Origin: Candidatus Flexifilum affinis
Lineage (GTDB): Bacteria > Chloroflexota > Anaerolineae > Aggregatilineales > Phototrophicaceae
Reading direction: 5' to 3'
Assembly (NCBI GenBank): GCA_016713325.1
Contig: JADJPJ010000002.1
Coordinates: 496,001 to 560,000, forward strand
Length of the DNA stretch: 64,000 bases
Position 1 is the first letter of the stretch. Each line of letters begins with the position of its first letter. The notes beneath the pieces are model-generated. The model was not told the origin of the DNA and did no database searches. It saw nothing but the letters and a program-made list of their open reading frames with translations. A program made the translations under genes and the position numbers. Shown here in pieces: positions 47,322 through 56,212 of the stretch.

Positions 47322-47972
47322 ATGAAAAGAAAAGATACAACATCGCGTGAGCCCCGTCAGGGGCGGGAACCCCGCCAGGGGCGCGAACAGCGCGAAGGGC
47401 GTGAACCTCGCGAGGAACGCGAAGAACTACAAGAGCGCGTCATTGACATCAAGCGCGTGGCGAAGGTGATCAAGGGTGGACGTCGTTTCGCCTTCCGCAC
47501 CGTCGTCGTCGTGGGCGATGGCAGTGGTCGTGTTGGCGTGGGCGTCGGCAAGGCGCGAGCCGTGCCGGACAGCATCCGTAAGGGAACGGAGCGCGCCCGT
47601 CGGCAGATGTTCAAGATTACGCTCTCGGGCACGACCATTTCGCATCCCGTTACGGCTGAACACGGTGGCGCGCGCGTGCTGCTGAAGCCTGCTGCTCCTG
47701 GTACCGGCGTCATCGCCGGCGGCCCGGTGCGTGCGGTCCTTGAGGCGGTCGGCGTTCGTGACATTCTCACCAAGAGCATGGGCAGCCCGAACCTTCTCAA
47801 TGTGGCGATGGCAACGCTCGAGGCGCTCCAGCAGCTCCGCAGCCCGCAGGAACTGGCGGCGATGCGCGGCAAGAGCGTTGACTCTATGCGTCCCTTCTGG
47901 GAGCGCCGCCGCCGCGACGTGACGGTGATTGCTCCGGCACAGCCGGCGCAGGAGGAAGCTCAGAATGGCTAA
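47322..47972 (+). CDS. rpsE: 30S ribosomal protein S5 with Arg/Glu-rich repeat N-terminus
   Basis: This is a 216-residue S5 (E. coli 166). A low-complexity N-terminal extension (residues ~7-38) consists of REPRQG/REQREG/REPREE-type hexamer repeats. The core then follows: ERVIDIKRVAKVIKGGRRFA, VVVGDGSGRVGVGVGKARAV, AAPGTGVIAGGPVRAVLEAV and SMGSPNLLNVAMATLEALQQ. A basic C-terminus ends QPAQEEAQNG. S5 acts in accuracy and mRNA unwinding. It overlaps rpmD by eight bases. Confidence 0.97.
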   Translation: MKRKDTTSREPRQGREPRQGREQREGREPREEREELQERVIDIKRVAKVIKGGRRFAFRTVVVVGDGSGRVGVGVGKARAVPDSIRKGTERARRQMFKITLSGTTISHPVTAEHGGARVLLKPAAPGTGVIAGGPVRAVLEAVGVRDILTKSMGSPNLLNVAMATLEALQQLRSPQELAAMRGKSVDSMRPFWERRRRDVTVIAPAQPAQEEAQNG

Positions 47973-48174
47973 GGCGAAAGCGGCGCCATCAGAGAAGCAG
48001 TTGAAGGTCACACTGGTGAAGAGCACGATTGGCTACGAAAAGAGCCAGGGCGATACCGCCAGGGCGCTGGGCCTGCGCAAAATGCACGCCAGCGTGATCG
48101 TGAACGATATTCCGTCGGTGCGAGGGATGATCGCCAAGATCAGCCATCTGCTGGCCGTCGAGGAGGTAGGGTAA
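47965..48174 (+). CDS. rpmD: 50S ribosomal protein L30
   Basis: This is a 69-residue L30 with LKVTLVKSTIGYEKSQGDTA, RALGLRKMHASVIVNDIPSV and RGMIAKISHLLAVEEV. The ATG at 47965 lies within the end of rpsE, so translation is coupled; a longer upstream frame is rejected. It is followed two bases later by rplO. Confidence 0.96.
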   Translation: MAKAKAAPSEKQLKVTLVKSTIGYEKSQGDTARALGLRKMHASVIVNDIPSVRGMIAKISHLLAVEEVG

Positions 48175-48176
48175 CA

Positions 48177-48707
48177 ATGAAGCTCCACGATTTGCAGCCC
48201 GATAAGGGCTCGCGCAAAAAGCGCACCCGCGTGGGCCGTGGTATTTCGGCTGGCAAGGGCAAGACCGCCGGTCGTGGTACCAAGGGCGCTGGCGCTCGTG
48301 GTCGGCACGCGCGCAAAGGCGCATACTTCGAGGGCGGTCAGCTTCCACTGGTGCGCCGTCTGCCTTTCAAGCGCGGCTTCACCAACCTGTTCCGCATCGA
48401 GCACCAGGAAGTCAAGATCTCGCAGCTCGCGACTCTTGCCGCTGGCACGGTGGTGACGCCGGAACTGCTCAAGGCGCAGGGTTGGATCTGCAATGACCAG
48501 AACCCGGTCGTGGTGCTGGGGAATGGCGATATGAAGAATGCACTCACAGTGCGGGCTCACCGCTTCACCAAGAGCGCGCAGGAAAAGATCACCCAGGCCG
48601 GTGGTACGGTGGAATTCCTCACGCTGCCTGTGAAGGGCGCGCGGCTGACCATCAAGCGGCTGTCCAGGGCGAAGCTTGCGAAGTTGATGGCGCAGAGTCA
48701 ATCGTAG
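48177..48707 (+). CDS. rplO: 50S ribosomal protein L15
   Basis: This is a 176-residue L15. It has KLHDLQPDKGSRKKRTRVGR, GRGTKGAGARGRHARKGAYF, EGGQLPLVRRLPFKRGFTNL and the C-terminal ALTVRAHRFTKSAQEKITQA. It ends about 70 bases before secY; that gap contains GAGGACGTC and CTCGATGACC with no gene. Confidence 0.97.
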   Translation: MKLHDLQPDKGSRKKRTRVGRGISAGKGKTAGRGTKGAGARGRHARKGAYFEGGQLPLVRRLPFKRGFTNLFRIEHQEVKISQLATLAAGTVVTPELLKAQGWICNDQNPVVVLGNGDMKNALTVRAHRFTKSAQEKITQAGGTVEFLTLPVKGARLTIKRLSRAKLAKLMAQSQS

Positions 48708-48779
48708 TTCACCGTTATTAAGAGGACGTCTCGATGACCGTCTGGGGCGTCCCCATCAATCGGACTTGAGGAAACTGGC

Positions 48780-50096
48780 ATGATTGAGGCACTGCGTAAC
48801 GCCTTTCGCCTGCCTGACCTGCGCAACAAGCTTCTGATCACGGGCTTGATCCTGGTCATTTACCAGTTCGCGGCGCATGTGCCGGTCGTCGGTGTTGACC
48901 GCACGGCGCTGCGCAGCCTTCTGGACGGGCAGTCTGGCGGCCTGTTGGGTGTGCTGAACCTGCTGTCGGGCGGCGCGCTCCAAAATTTCAGCGTCATCGC
49001 CAACGGCGTGTACCCATACATTACCGCGTCGATTATTCTCCAGGTGTTGACGCCTGTCATCCCGGCCCTTGAAGCGATGGACAAGGAACCGGGCGGCAAG
49101 GAAAAGAAAGAAACCTACACCTACTATCTGGCCATCCCGATGTCGATCCTACAAGTCATCAGCCAGATACAAATCTTCAACACCCTCGGCGGGCAGCCGA
49201 TCATCCCTGGCTTTGGTTCCGACATCATGCTGACGTTCACCGTCATTGCGACGATGACGGCCGGAACGATGTTCGCGATCTGGCTGGGCAATATGATCAC
49301 CGAGCAGGGTATTGGCAACGGTCTGTCGATCATCATCTTCTCGGGCATTGTCGCCCAGGCGCCAGGCAACCTGGTCCGCCTGCTGAGCAGCTCGACCCAG
49401 CCTGTGGTCAACATCATCTTCTTCGTCGTGATCACATTACTCAGCGTCATCGGCATCATCTTCATTCAGGAAGGTGTGCGACGTATCCCGGTGCAATATG
49501 GCAAACGGGTGCGTGGACGCAAGCAGTACGGCGGCGCTTCGACACATATTCCGCTGAAGGTCAACCCGGTCGGCATGATCCCGCTGATCTTCGCGCAGGC
49601 AATCATTTCCTTCCCTGCGCTGCTGGTCAACCTGTTCCCTGACGGCCCGGTGCGCCAGTCGATCAACCTGACCTTCGGGCAGCATCAGGGGCTGGCCTAC
49701 TGGCTCACCTTCTTTGCGCTGGTCGTCGGCTTCACGTTCCTGTACTCCGACATCATGGTCGGCAACCAGAACCTGGCGGATAACCTCCAGCGCAATGGCG
49801 GTTTCATTCCGGGCATTCGTCCCGGTAAACGTACGCAGGATTACATCGTCCGCGTCACGCGCCGCATCACGCTGGTCGGCGCGCTGTTCCTGGGCATCAT
49901 CGCCGTGGTTCCCGGCATCGTCGAATTCATCTACCGCATTCTGTTCCCGAATGAATTCGTCTCCGGCGTGGCGGGCAACCCGGCCTACGTGTTGTCCGGC
50001 TCCGGTCTGATCATCGTGGTCGGCGTGGTCATCGACACTTTACGGCAACTGGAAGCCCAGTTGGTGATGCGCAACTACGACCGCTTCATCCGCTAG
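48780..50096 (+). CDS. secY: Protein translocase subunit SecY
   Basis: This is a 438-residue inner-membrane channel protein with ten predicted spans. It starts MIEALRNAFRLPDLRNKLLI and contains VPVVGVDRTALRSLL, the plug region GGALQNFSVIANGVYPYITA, GNMITEQGIGNGLSIIIFSG, the cytoplasmic loops RRIPVQYGKRV and NLQRNGGFIPGIRPGKRTQD, and the closing SGSGLIIVVGVVIDTLRQLE. Length is normal. A hairpin follows it, so adk may have a separate transcript. Confidence 0.97.
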   Translation: MIEALRNAFRLPDLRNKLLITGLILVIYQFAAHVPVVGVDRTALRSLLDGQSGGLLGVLNLLSGGALQNFSVIANGVYPYITASIILQVLTPVIPALEAMDKEPGGKEKKETYTYYLAIPMSILQVISQIQIFNTLGGQPIIPGFGSDIMLTFTVIATMTAGTMFAIWLGNMITEQGIGNGLSIIIFSGIVAQAPGNLVRLLSSSTQPVVNIIFFVVITLLSVIGIIFIQEGVRRIPVQYGKRVRGRKQYGGASTHIPLKVNPVGMIPLIFAQAIISFPALLVNLFPDGPVRQSINLTFGQHQGLAYWLTFFALVVGFTFLYSDIMVGNQNLADNLQRNGGFIPGIRPGKRTQDYIVRVTRRITLVGALFLGIIAVVPGIVEFIYRILFPNEFVSGVAGNPAYVLSGSGLIIVVGVVIDTLRQLEAQLVMRNYDRFIR

Positions 50097-50163
50097 TTTG
50101 GCGCTCGGCGCCGTTCTGGTGGCGAAAACCTGACAATTGTCACGTCTTGGCAATATACAAATG

Positions 50164-50187
50164 AGGGGCGGTCTAACCACCGCCCCT
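50164..50187 (+). terminator. Hairpin between secY and adk
   Basis: The 9-bp stem AGGGGCGGT/ACCGCCCCT has a 6-base loop, followed by an AT-rich but not T-only tail (ATATCATTTAT). It may be a partial terminator separating secY from adk. Confidence 0.6.
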
Positions 50188-50243
50188 ATATCATTTATAG
50201 TAGGTTGATCATTTCGATCTGTATTCCTGGAGAATAGAACGAA

Positions 50244-50960
50244 ATGGGTTTGTATATCATTCTAATGGGCGTGCAGGGAGCGGGCAAAGGCGAACAGGCG
50301 AAGTTCATCCGCCAGTTCTACAACATTCCGCACGTCTCTACTGGTGACCTGTTCCGCGCAATGAAAACCCGCACCGATCCTCTTGCACAACGCATCCAGC
50401 AGATCCTGGCGTCCGGCAAACTGGTCGACGACGACACCACGAACGAAGTGGTGCGCGAGCGCCTGAGCCAGCCAGATGCCGCCGGCGGCGTGATCCTGGA
50501 TGGGTATCCTCGCACCCCGACGCAGGCCGAATGGCTGGAGAACTTTCTCCAGTCGCGCGGTGAAGGCGTCACCGTGGTGCTTCTGCTCCAGCTTGATCTA
50601 TACAACGCATTCAAGCGGGCGTTCGGGCGTGTGACGGACGCCGAGACGGGCAAGAGCTATAATGTTTATTTCAACAGCGACGGCATCGAGTGGCAGTTCG
50701 TCGATCATCCGACCGACAAGCAGTACCCGCCTCGCCTGCGCGCCACGCCGGTTGGGTCCACTCGCGAGCTGACGCGTCGAAACGATGACGGGAGCGCCCA
50801 TGCGGTGCTGACGCGCATCGACACCTATATGGAGCAGACCAAACCGCTCATCGAATACTTTGATTCGAAGGGGCTGGTCCAGCGGGTCGACGCCGACCAG
50901 TCCATCGAGCAGGTGAGCAAAGATATTCAGCAAGCCATTCAGGCTGCGCAGAAGAGCTAG
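50244..50960 (+). CDS. adk: Adenylate kinase with altered P-loop
   Basis: This is a 238-residue adenylate kinase (ATP + AMP to 2 ADP). It has the AMP-binding HVSTGDLFRAM, GGVILDGYPRTPTQAEWLE and the LID with GRVTDAETGKSYNVYF and LTRRNDDGSA. The P-loop reads GVQGAGKGEQAKF: the usual Thr/Ser after GKG (GKGTQA) is Glu. That residue normally contacts phosphate or Mg, so the change is notable in an essential enzyme. The LID is a long form without zinc Cys. It ends 10 bases before map. Confidence 0.92.
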   Translation: MGLYIILMGVQGAGKGEQAKFIRQFYNIPHVSTGDLFRAMKTRTDPLAQRIQQILASGKLVDDDTTNEVVRERLSQPDAAGGVILDGYPRTPTQAEWLENFLQSRGEGVTVVLLLQLDLYNAFKRAFGRVTDAETGKSYNVYFNSDGIEWQFVDHPTDKQYPPRLRATPVGSTRELTRRNDDGSAHAVLTRIDTYMEQTKPLIEYFDSKGLVQRVDADQSIEQVSKDIQQAIQAAQKS

Positions 50961-50970
50961 AGAGGCAGAG

Positions 50971-51777
50971 ATGGTGATGACCCGCCGGGAACGACAAGTT
51001 CAACTGAAGACACGCGAAGAGATCGCCATCATGCGTGAGGCTGGGCGAATTGTGGCCAAGACACACGCCGCGATGCGTGAAGTCGTCCGGCCTGGCGTCA
51101 CCACCGCAGAACTGGACCGGATTGCAGAGCAGGTGATCCGCGACCACGGCGCGATCCCCGCCTTCCTCAACTACCCCAAGCATGAGTCGCCGAACTATCC
51201 GGCGTCGATCAACGCCTCGATCAACAACGAGCTGGTGCACGGTATCCCGAGTGGGAGCCGCTTTCTCAAGGAAGGCGACATTATCAGCCTGGACGTCGGC
51301 GCCATCTATCAGGGTTTCGTCGGCGATGCCGCCTTCACCATGGGCGTCGGCGAGATCCCGAAAGCCGTGCAGCGCCTGCTCGACGTGACGGAGCACGCCC
51401 TTTACGTCGGCATCGAGGCCTCGGTGCTGCCCAATGAGACGAAAGACGTGGCGCTGGCGGTCATGCGCTACGTACAGGGGCAGGGCTACAGCGTGGCGCG
51501 CGAGTACACCGGGCATGGCGTGGGGCGGAATATGCATGAGGAGCCGCAGGTGCCGAACTGGTGGCCGCGGGGCAGCCGGCAGCGCGGGTGGACGAGCTAC
51601 AAGCTTCAGCCGGGCATGACCTATGCCATCGAACCGATGGTGATCGCCGGCCGGCCGGACCTGGAAGAGCTGGATGACAAGTGGACGGTGGTCACGCGCG
51701 ACAAGTCGCTGTGCGCCCACTTCGAGCACACCATCGCCATCACCGACGGCAAACCCGAGATTCTGACGCTGGTGTGA
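50971..51777 (+). CDS. map: Type I methionine aminopeptidase
   Basis: This is a 268-residue enzyme that removes the initiator Met from new proteins at the ribosome. The metal ligands are visible: two Asp in SLDVGAIYQGFVGDAAFTMG, His in YTGHGVGRNMHEEP, Glu in YAIEPMVIAG and Glu in HFEHTIAITDG. An insertion with WWPRGSRQRGW lies before the fourth ligand. No N-terminal zinc finger. It is followed by a strong terminator; infA, the usual next gene, is absent. Confidence 0.96.
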   Translation: MVMTRRERQVQLKTREEIAIMREAGRIVAKTHAAMREVVRPGVTTAELDRIAEQVIRDHGAIPAFLNYPKHESPNYPASINASINNELVHGIPSGSRFLKEGDIISLDVGAIYQGFVGDAAFTMGVGEIPKAVQRLLDVTEHALYVGIEASVLPNETKDVALAVMRYVQGQGYSVAREYTGHGVGRNMHEEPQVPNWWPRGSRQRGWTSYKLQPGMTYAIEPMVIAGRPDLEELDDKWTVVTRDKSLCAHFEHTIAITDGKPEILTLV

Positions 51778-51816
51778 GGCGACGGGCTTTGTTCTTCTTG
51801 AGGAAAAACCAACAAA

Positions 51817-51856
51817 AAACACCCGGACAGATGTGTCTGCCCGGGTGTTTCTTTGT
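51817..51856. terminator. Strong bidirectional terminator after map
   Basis: AAACACCCGG (51817-51826) pairs with CCGGGTGTTT (51841-51850), with an inner CAGA/TCTG extension across a one-base mismatch, then CTTTG. A-rich sequence on the other side gives a T-tract on the minus strand, ending the beta-helix gene too. Confidence 0.9.
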
Positions 51857-51868
51857 AACCTCACAGAT

Positions 51869-53205
51869 CTAGGGCGTCGAAACGTCCTTGCTGTACGTGC
51901 AAACGCGGCTTCCGCGAGACAGCGTCGAAGTCGGATCGCAGGTGTCATTCACGCAATCGGACGGGACGTCGCCGTCAACAAGCTGCAGCCAGTCGGAGTC
52001 GCCAGCGACTGATTCAGTCCCATAGTCAGCAGGAATGTTCACGATGCCGACGTTCACGGCGCTGATGCCGTTGCCGATGATGCCGTCACCCGAAGACACT
52101 CGGTTTCCGGTGCCCCTGGTGCGGTCGAGATGTAGGGTCCGAAGTTGCTTCCCCACCAGTTGTTGATCCACACCGTGTCGAGACCGTCAGTGACTTGTCG
52201 GACAGCCTGGGTGCCGCTGTTGCCGACCACACAGCAGTTCACGCAGCGGCGGCCGATAGCCGTCTCACCGCCGGAGCCGGAACCACCCTGCGAGAAGAAG
52301 GCACTTCCGACACTCGCCGTGTTGCCGAAGAAGCGAGCATGGTTGCCGTTGAACGTCGAGTTGACCGCCATGTAGATGCCACCACCGTTCGCGCCGGTGT
52401 TATTGACGAGGAATCCGCGGTTCCCAACGCCGCCGCCACCAATCGTAATGGTGACCGTGTCGCCCGCCTCGATACCACCACCAACGCCGAATGCGGTATT
52501 GTTCTGAATGCACGAGTCGCCATCCACCACAACGGTACCAGTGGAAATCGAAATGCCGCCGCCGTTCGACTCAGCAGTATTGCCGTCAATGATCGACTGC
52601 TCGTTGACCAGCACTGTCGCATCCTCGTCAGCATAAATGCCGCCGCCGTTGCCCGTACTGTAGCAGTTCTGAACCGTCGAGGTGTTCATATCAAACGTCG
52701 AGTTCGGGCGCACGAGCACGCAGCCACCATTTTCTGATGGGTTGCCGCCGGAGTTGCCCGTGCCGTTGCCGTTCTGAATGGTGACATCTTCAACAATCAG
52801 CGTGCGCGCGACAGCATCATTGGTTGAGTCGCTGCCAATCAGGAAGACGCGTGAAGTTGAGCCCTGAATCGTGATAGGCCCCTGAATCGTCAAGGTGTCT
52901 GGATTTGCATCGAGAATAACAAGCTGTCCAGCGGTGAGGGTGATGGGGCCTGCTACCGAAAAGATGATGCTGTCTGCGCCAGTACCTGCGGCGCAATCAA
53001 CATTGGTCGCGGCATCGTTGTTCGCGTTCTGGATTGCCTCTCGCAGCGTACAGTTGCCATCGACTGCGGGCGCGCCATCGGCGGCGCTGTTGACGGTGAT
53101 GTCGGCGGCAAACGCCGGTGTCACCTGAAGGGCGACAATAAATCCGACGACCAACACCAGGAGAAGTGCCGGTCTCATTTTCTTCAATGCTAGAAGCTCG
53201 CGCAT
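51869..53205 (-). CDS. Secreted CSLREA/right-handed beta-helix protein (one-base frameshift)
   Basis: This is an exported protein of about 445 residues. The signal peptide is MRPALLLVLVVGFIVALQVT with cleavage near AFA-AD. A CSLREA-type motif follows (ITVNSAADGAPAVDGNCTLR then EAIQNANN). Then come parallel beta-helix rungs rich in Asn/Gly (NGGCVLVRPNSTFDMNTSTV, NCYSTGNGGGIYAD, SNGGGISISTG and GGGIEAGDTVTI). After WWGSNFGPYISTAP the frame shifts near 52100; restoring one G to a GGGG run continues to GNRVSSGDGIIGNGISAVNV and a Cys-containing tail. It is probably surface-exposed. It lies antisense in the spot where infA usually sits and has lower G+C than its neighbours, suggesting insertion. 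Confidence 0.82.
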
Positions 53206-53423
53206 AGATGCCTTTCCCCTCTTGATGCAGAATCGTCTGACCCGGACGTCAGTGATGAGTCCTCTGCATATGCTAACGAAAAACAGGTAAAAAACACAAT
53301 CTTCTCTATTGTAACGGAAGATGCGTGCTTGTGCATGAATCGTTGCGGATTTTTAACGAATTTGATGGTGGGCAGAGCAGGGCGGAATACGAAGATCCCG
53401 TGGGGAAGAGAAAAAACTGACCG

Positions 53424-53452
53424 TAGACGGGATATGTTCAAACCATTATACT
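53424..53452 (+). promoter_or_regulatory. Promoter of the rpmJ-rpsM-rpsK-rpoA block
   Basis: TAGACG (53424-53429), a 17-base spacer and TATACT (53447-53452) lie 46 bases before rpmJ. It restarts transcription downstream of the beta-helix gene. Confidence 0.6.
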
Positions 53453-53498
53453 TTACCCTCATTCTGAAAAGAAACACTAGCGCAGGCGGTGAATTGAC

Positions 53499-53612
53499 AT
53501 GCGTGTTGCACCATCCGTCAAGAAGCGCTGCCCGAAATGCCGCGTGATTAAGCGGAACGGGCACGTGATGATCATTTGCTCGAACCCGAAGCACAAGCAG
53601 CGCCAGGGCTAA
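53499..53612 (+). CDS. rpmJ: 50S ribosomal protein L36
   Basis: This is a 37-residue zinc-type L36: [20 protein letters not shown], then [17 protein letters not shown]. The four ligands Cys11, Cys14, Cys27 and His32 are present. GGCGGTGA precedes the ATG. It normally follows infA; here the beta-helix gene occupies that place. It is 40 bases before rpsM. Confidence 0.96.
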   Translation: MRVAPSVKKRCPKCRVIKRNGHVMIICSNPKHKQRQG

Positions 53613-53652
53613 GCCAGGACCTGGGCAGGGAAACAGAGGGAATAGCGAACTT

Positions 53653-54039
53653 ATGGCGCGTATTGAAGGCGTTGACATCCCCCGCGACAAGCGTGTGGTG
53701 ATCTCCCTGACTTACATTTTTGGCATCGGGAAGACGACCAGCCAGAGCATTCTGGAACAGACTGGCATCAGCCCCGATGTGCGGGTCAAGGATTTGACCG
53801 AAGCGCAGGTGCAGGCCATCCGTGACGTGGTGGCGGCCCTGACCACCGAAGGCGATCTGCGCCGTCAGGTGCAGTTGAACATCAAGCGCCTGAGCGAAAT
53901 TGGCGCTTACCGCGGCATGCGGCACCGCCGCAATTTGCCCGTGCATGGTCAGCGAACCCGCACGAATGCCCGCACCCGCAAAGGCATCAAGAAAACGGTG
54001 CCAGGGCGTGGCCGCCGGCGTGGTGCGTCCAAGAAGTAA
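53653..54039 (+). CDS. rpsM: 30S ribosomal protein S13
   Basis: This is a 128-residue S13 in the head. It starts [20 protein letters not shown], with [20 protein letters not shown] and the C-terminal [20 protein letters not shown] and RTRKG. The basic tail ends RRRGASKK. It is followed by an unusually long 211-base gap with a hairpin before rpsK. Confidence 0.97.
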   Translation: MARIEGVDIPRDKRVVISLTYIFGIGKTTSQSILEQTGISPDVRVKDLTEAQVQAIRDVVAALTTEGDLRRQVQLNIKRLSEIGAYRGMRHRRNLPVHGQRTRTNARTRKGIKKTVPGRGRRRGASKK

Positions 54040-54137
54040 TCTGCTCCGTCTCTAAGAACAAGCGGCATGGAATGGTTCGGAAAGAATCGCATCCAGGCCG
54101 CGGTCGAGCAGATTGCAAACCAGTTTGGCTGCTCAAT

Positions 54138-54163
54138 AGGGACGGGGAAGATTCTCCGTCCCT
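54138..54163 (+). promoter_or_regulatory. Hairpin in the rpsM-rpsK gap
   Basis: AGGGACGG (54138-54145) pairs with CCGTCCCT (54156-54163) across a 10-base loop, followed by AATGTGC with no T-tract. It may be a leader structure of rpsK or a processing site; no gene is recognised in the 211-base gap. Confidence 0.45.
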
Positions 54164-54250
54164 AATGTGCTGTATTGATGACCTCAGCGCTCACGGTGGG
54201 TCAAATAATAGCGGGAGCGCGTTAGAACCGAGAAGGAGTGCCATAAGGGT

Positions 54251-54667
54251 ATGCCACGTACACCCAGCAGACGAGGCGCAGGGACTGGACGTCGCGGTGC
54301 GACGAAAAAGTCAACGAAAAATATCCCCTACGGGCAGGCGCATGTCTTCGCGACGTTCAACAACACGATTGTTTCGCTGAGCGACCAGTCGGGCAACGTC
54401 ATCGCGTGGTCGAGCGCAGGTTCGTCGGGTTTCAAGGGAAGCCGCAAGAGTACGCCGTACGCCGCGCGTATGGCCGCACAGACGGCATCCGAAAACGCTC
54501 AGACGCATGGCATGCAGGAAGTCGACGTTTTCGTGAAGGGGCCAGGCCCCGGACGCGAAGCGGCGATCCGAGCGATTCAATCGAGCGGACTCAAAGTGCG
54601 TTCTATCACCGATCTCACCCCTGTTCCGCACAACGGCGTCCGTCCTCCAAAGAAGCGCCGCGTGTAG
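54251..54667 (+). CDS. rpsK: 30S ribosomal protein S11
   Basis: This is a 138-residue S11 on the platform. It has a basic start ([20 protein letters not shown]), [60 protein letters not shown] and the end [23 protein letters not shown] precedes it. rpsD is expected next but is absent; rpoA follows after 114 bases. Confidence 0.97.
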   Translation: MPRTPSRRGAGTGRRGATKKSTKNIPYGQAHVFATFNNTIVSLSDQSGNVIAWSSAGSSGFKGSRKSTPYAARMAAQTASENAQTHGMQEVDVFVKGPGPGREAAIRAIQSSGLKVRSITDLTPVPHNGVRPPKKRRV

Positions 54668-54781
54668 TCTCGCATTCATGGGAATGGTCGTATTGGTAAG
54701 TGCCGCTCCACTGGCGGCGAGAGATGAGGGCGAAATCGTCGTGCCCAACTGCAACAGAGAGAGAGCGAGGCGCAAGCGGAC

Positions 54782-55765
54782 ATGGTCATGAATAACATGG
54801 TGCTGCCGCATAAGGTAGAAAGCGATGCGGTTACGCGCAACTATGGGCGTTTCATCATCGGACCGCTGGAAAGCGGCTTCGGTCTGACGTTGGGGAATGC
54901 GCTGCGGCGCGTCCTGCTTGCGTCGCTGCCCGGTGCGGCGGTGACAAGCATCCGCGTCTCGGATGTTCATCACGAGTTCTCCGCGGTCCCGCACGTGCGC
55001 GAAGACATGACGCAGCTGATTCTGCAAGTCAAGCAGCTTCGGCTTCGGCTCTTCGACACGGATCAGGCGCGTCTGCGTCTGGAACACCGGGGTGAGGGCA
55101 CGGTCACTGCGGCCGACATCATCTATCCATCCGAAGTGGAAATCGTCAACCCGGACCTGTATCTGTTCACCGCTGATTCGCCTGACGCGCACATCGAAAT
55201 GGAATTCGAAGTGCAGTCCGGTCGCGGCTACAGCATGGCGGAAGATCGGGGACGGTTGCCGATCGGCGAACTGCCGGTCGATGCGATTTTCAGCCCGGTT
55301 CGTCGCGTGAACTATTCGGTCGCGCCGGCGCGTGTGGGCCAGCGGACCAACTATGACAAGCTGACGATCGAAATCTGGACGGACGGGACCATTCGTCCCG
55401 ACGAGTCGCTCAACGAAGCGGCGCGCATCCTGATGAAGCATCTGAGCGTCATGGGCGGCCCGGTGGATAGTCCCGAATACGTGCCGCAGGCGCTGGACGA
55501 GCCCACGGGCCGCGGTCCGCGTACCGACACGCTGTACGAAAAGCTGATCGAGGAACTCGATCTGAGCGTGCGCGTGTTCAATTCGCTCAAGCGAACGGGA
55601 ATCACGACCATCGGCGACGTGTTGGACATGCTGGATCGCGGACCGGAAGCGATGCTGGCGATCCGCAACTTCGGCGAGAAGTCGCTCGAAGAGCTGGTGG
55701 ACAAGCTGAAAGAGAAGGGCTACCTCGACCCGGGTGTCGAGTATTCAACAGGCGAAAGCGATTGA
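54782..55765 (+). CDS. rpoA: RNA polymerase alpha subunit
   Basis: This is a 327-residue alpha subunit that assembles RNA polymerase. The N-terminal domain has NYGRFIIGPLESGFGLTLGN, ALRRVLLASLPGAAVTSIRV and RVNYSVAPARVGQRTNYDKL. The linker leads to a complete C-terminal domain (DLSVRVFNSLKRTGITTIGD, NFGEKSLEELVDKL) that binds UP elements and activators. GAGAGAG precedes the ATG at 54782. It is followed 10 bases later by rplQ. Confidence 0.98.
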   Translation: MVMNNMVLPHKVESDAVTRNYGRFIIGPLESGFGLTLGNALRRVLLASLPGAAVTSIRVSDVHHEFSAVPHVREDMTQLILQVKQLRLRLFDTDQARLRLEHRGEGTVTAADIIYPSEVEIVNPDLYLFTADSPDAHIEMEFEVQSGRGYSMAEDRGRLPIGELPVDAIFSPVRRVNYSVAPARVGQRTNYDKLTIEIWTDGTIRPDESLNEAARILMKHLSVMGGPVDSPEYVPQALDEPTGRGPRTDTLYEKLIEELDLSVRVFNSLKRTGITTIGDVLDMLDRGPEAMLAIRNFGEKSLEELVDKLKEKGYLDPGVEYSTGESD

Positions 55766-55775
55766 GGTTTAAGTC

Positions 55776-56177
55776 ATGCGACATCGCGTACAGGGCAAAC
55801 AACTAGGGCGCAACACCTCTCAGCGTAAGGCGCTTCGCCTGGCGCTGGCGATCGCGCTGCTCAAGCAGGAGCGCATCCAGACGACCCGCGCAAAGGCCGA
55901 ATTCGTGCGGACGTATGTCGAGAAGCTGATCACCACGGCGAAGCGCGGTATGGCGCATCCCGATCCGGCGCGTTCGGTTCACGCGCGCCGCATCGCGGGC
56001 AGCCGTCTGAATAACGATCGCGAACTGGTGGGCAAGCTGTTCGACACGCTTGCCGCGCGGTACAAGGATCGTGACGGCGGCTACACGCGCATATACAAGC
56101 TGGGGCCGCGTCATGGCGACTCGGCGGAGATGGTGCTGCTGGAGCTGGTCGACCGCGAAGAGAAGGCTGCCAGCTAA
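55776..56177 (+). CDS. rplQ: 50S ribosomal protein L17
   Basis: This is a 133-residue L17 with MRHRVQGKQLGRNTSQRKAL, RLALAIALLKQERIQTTRAK, FVRTYVEKLITTAKRG and GGYTRIYKLGPRHGDSAEM. It has a slightly extended middle (GMAHPDPARSVHARRIAG). It is 35 bases before truA. Confidence 0.97.
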   Translation: MRHRVQGKQLGRNTSQRKALRLALAIALLKQERIQTTRAKAEFVRTYVEKLITTAKRGMAHPDPARSVHARRIAGSRLNNDRELVGKLFDTLAARYKDRDGGYTRIYKLGPRHGDSAEMVLLELVDREEKAAS

Positions 56178-56212
56178 CGCGCGTCGCTTGCGACGCGTTG
56201 GAGGCTGTGAAG

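Noticed and set aside
53206..53498. Possible infA in the gap before rpmJ
   Set aside because: No frame shows the IF-1 OB-fold motifs; the region contains only the promoter and A/T-rich spacer.
54668..54781. Possible small rpsD remnant
   Set aside because: All six frames of the 114 bases are short and contain no S4 motif.
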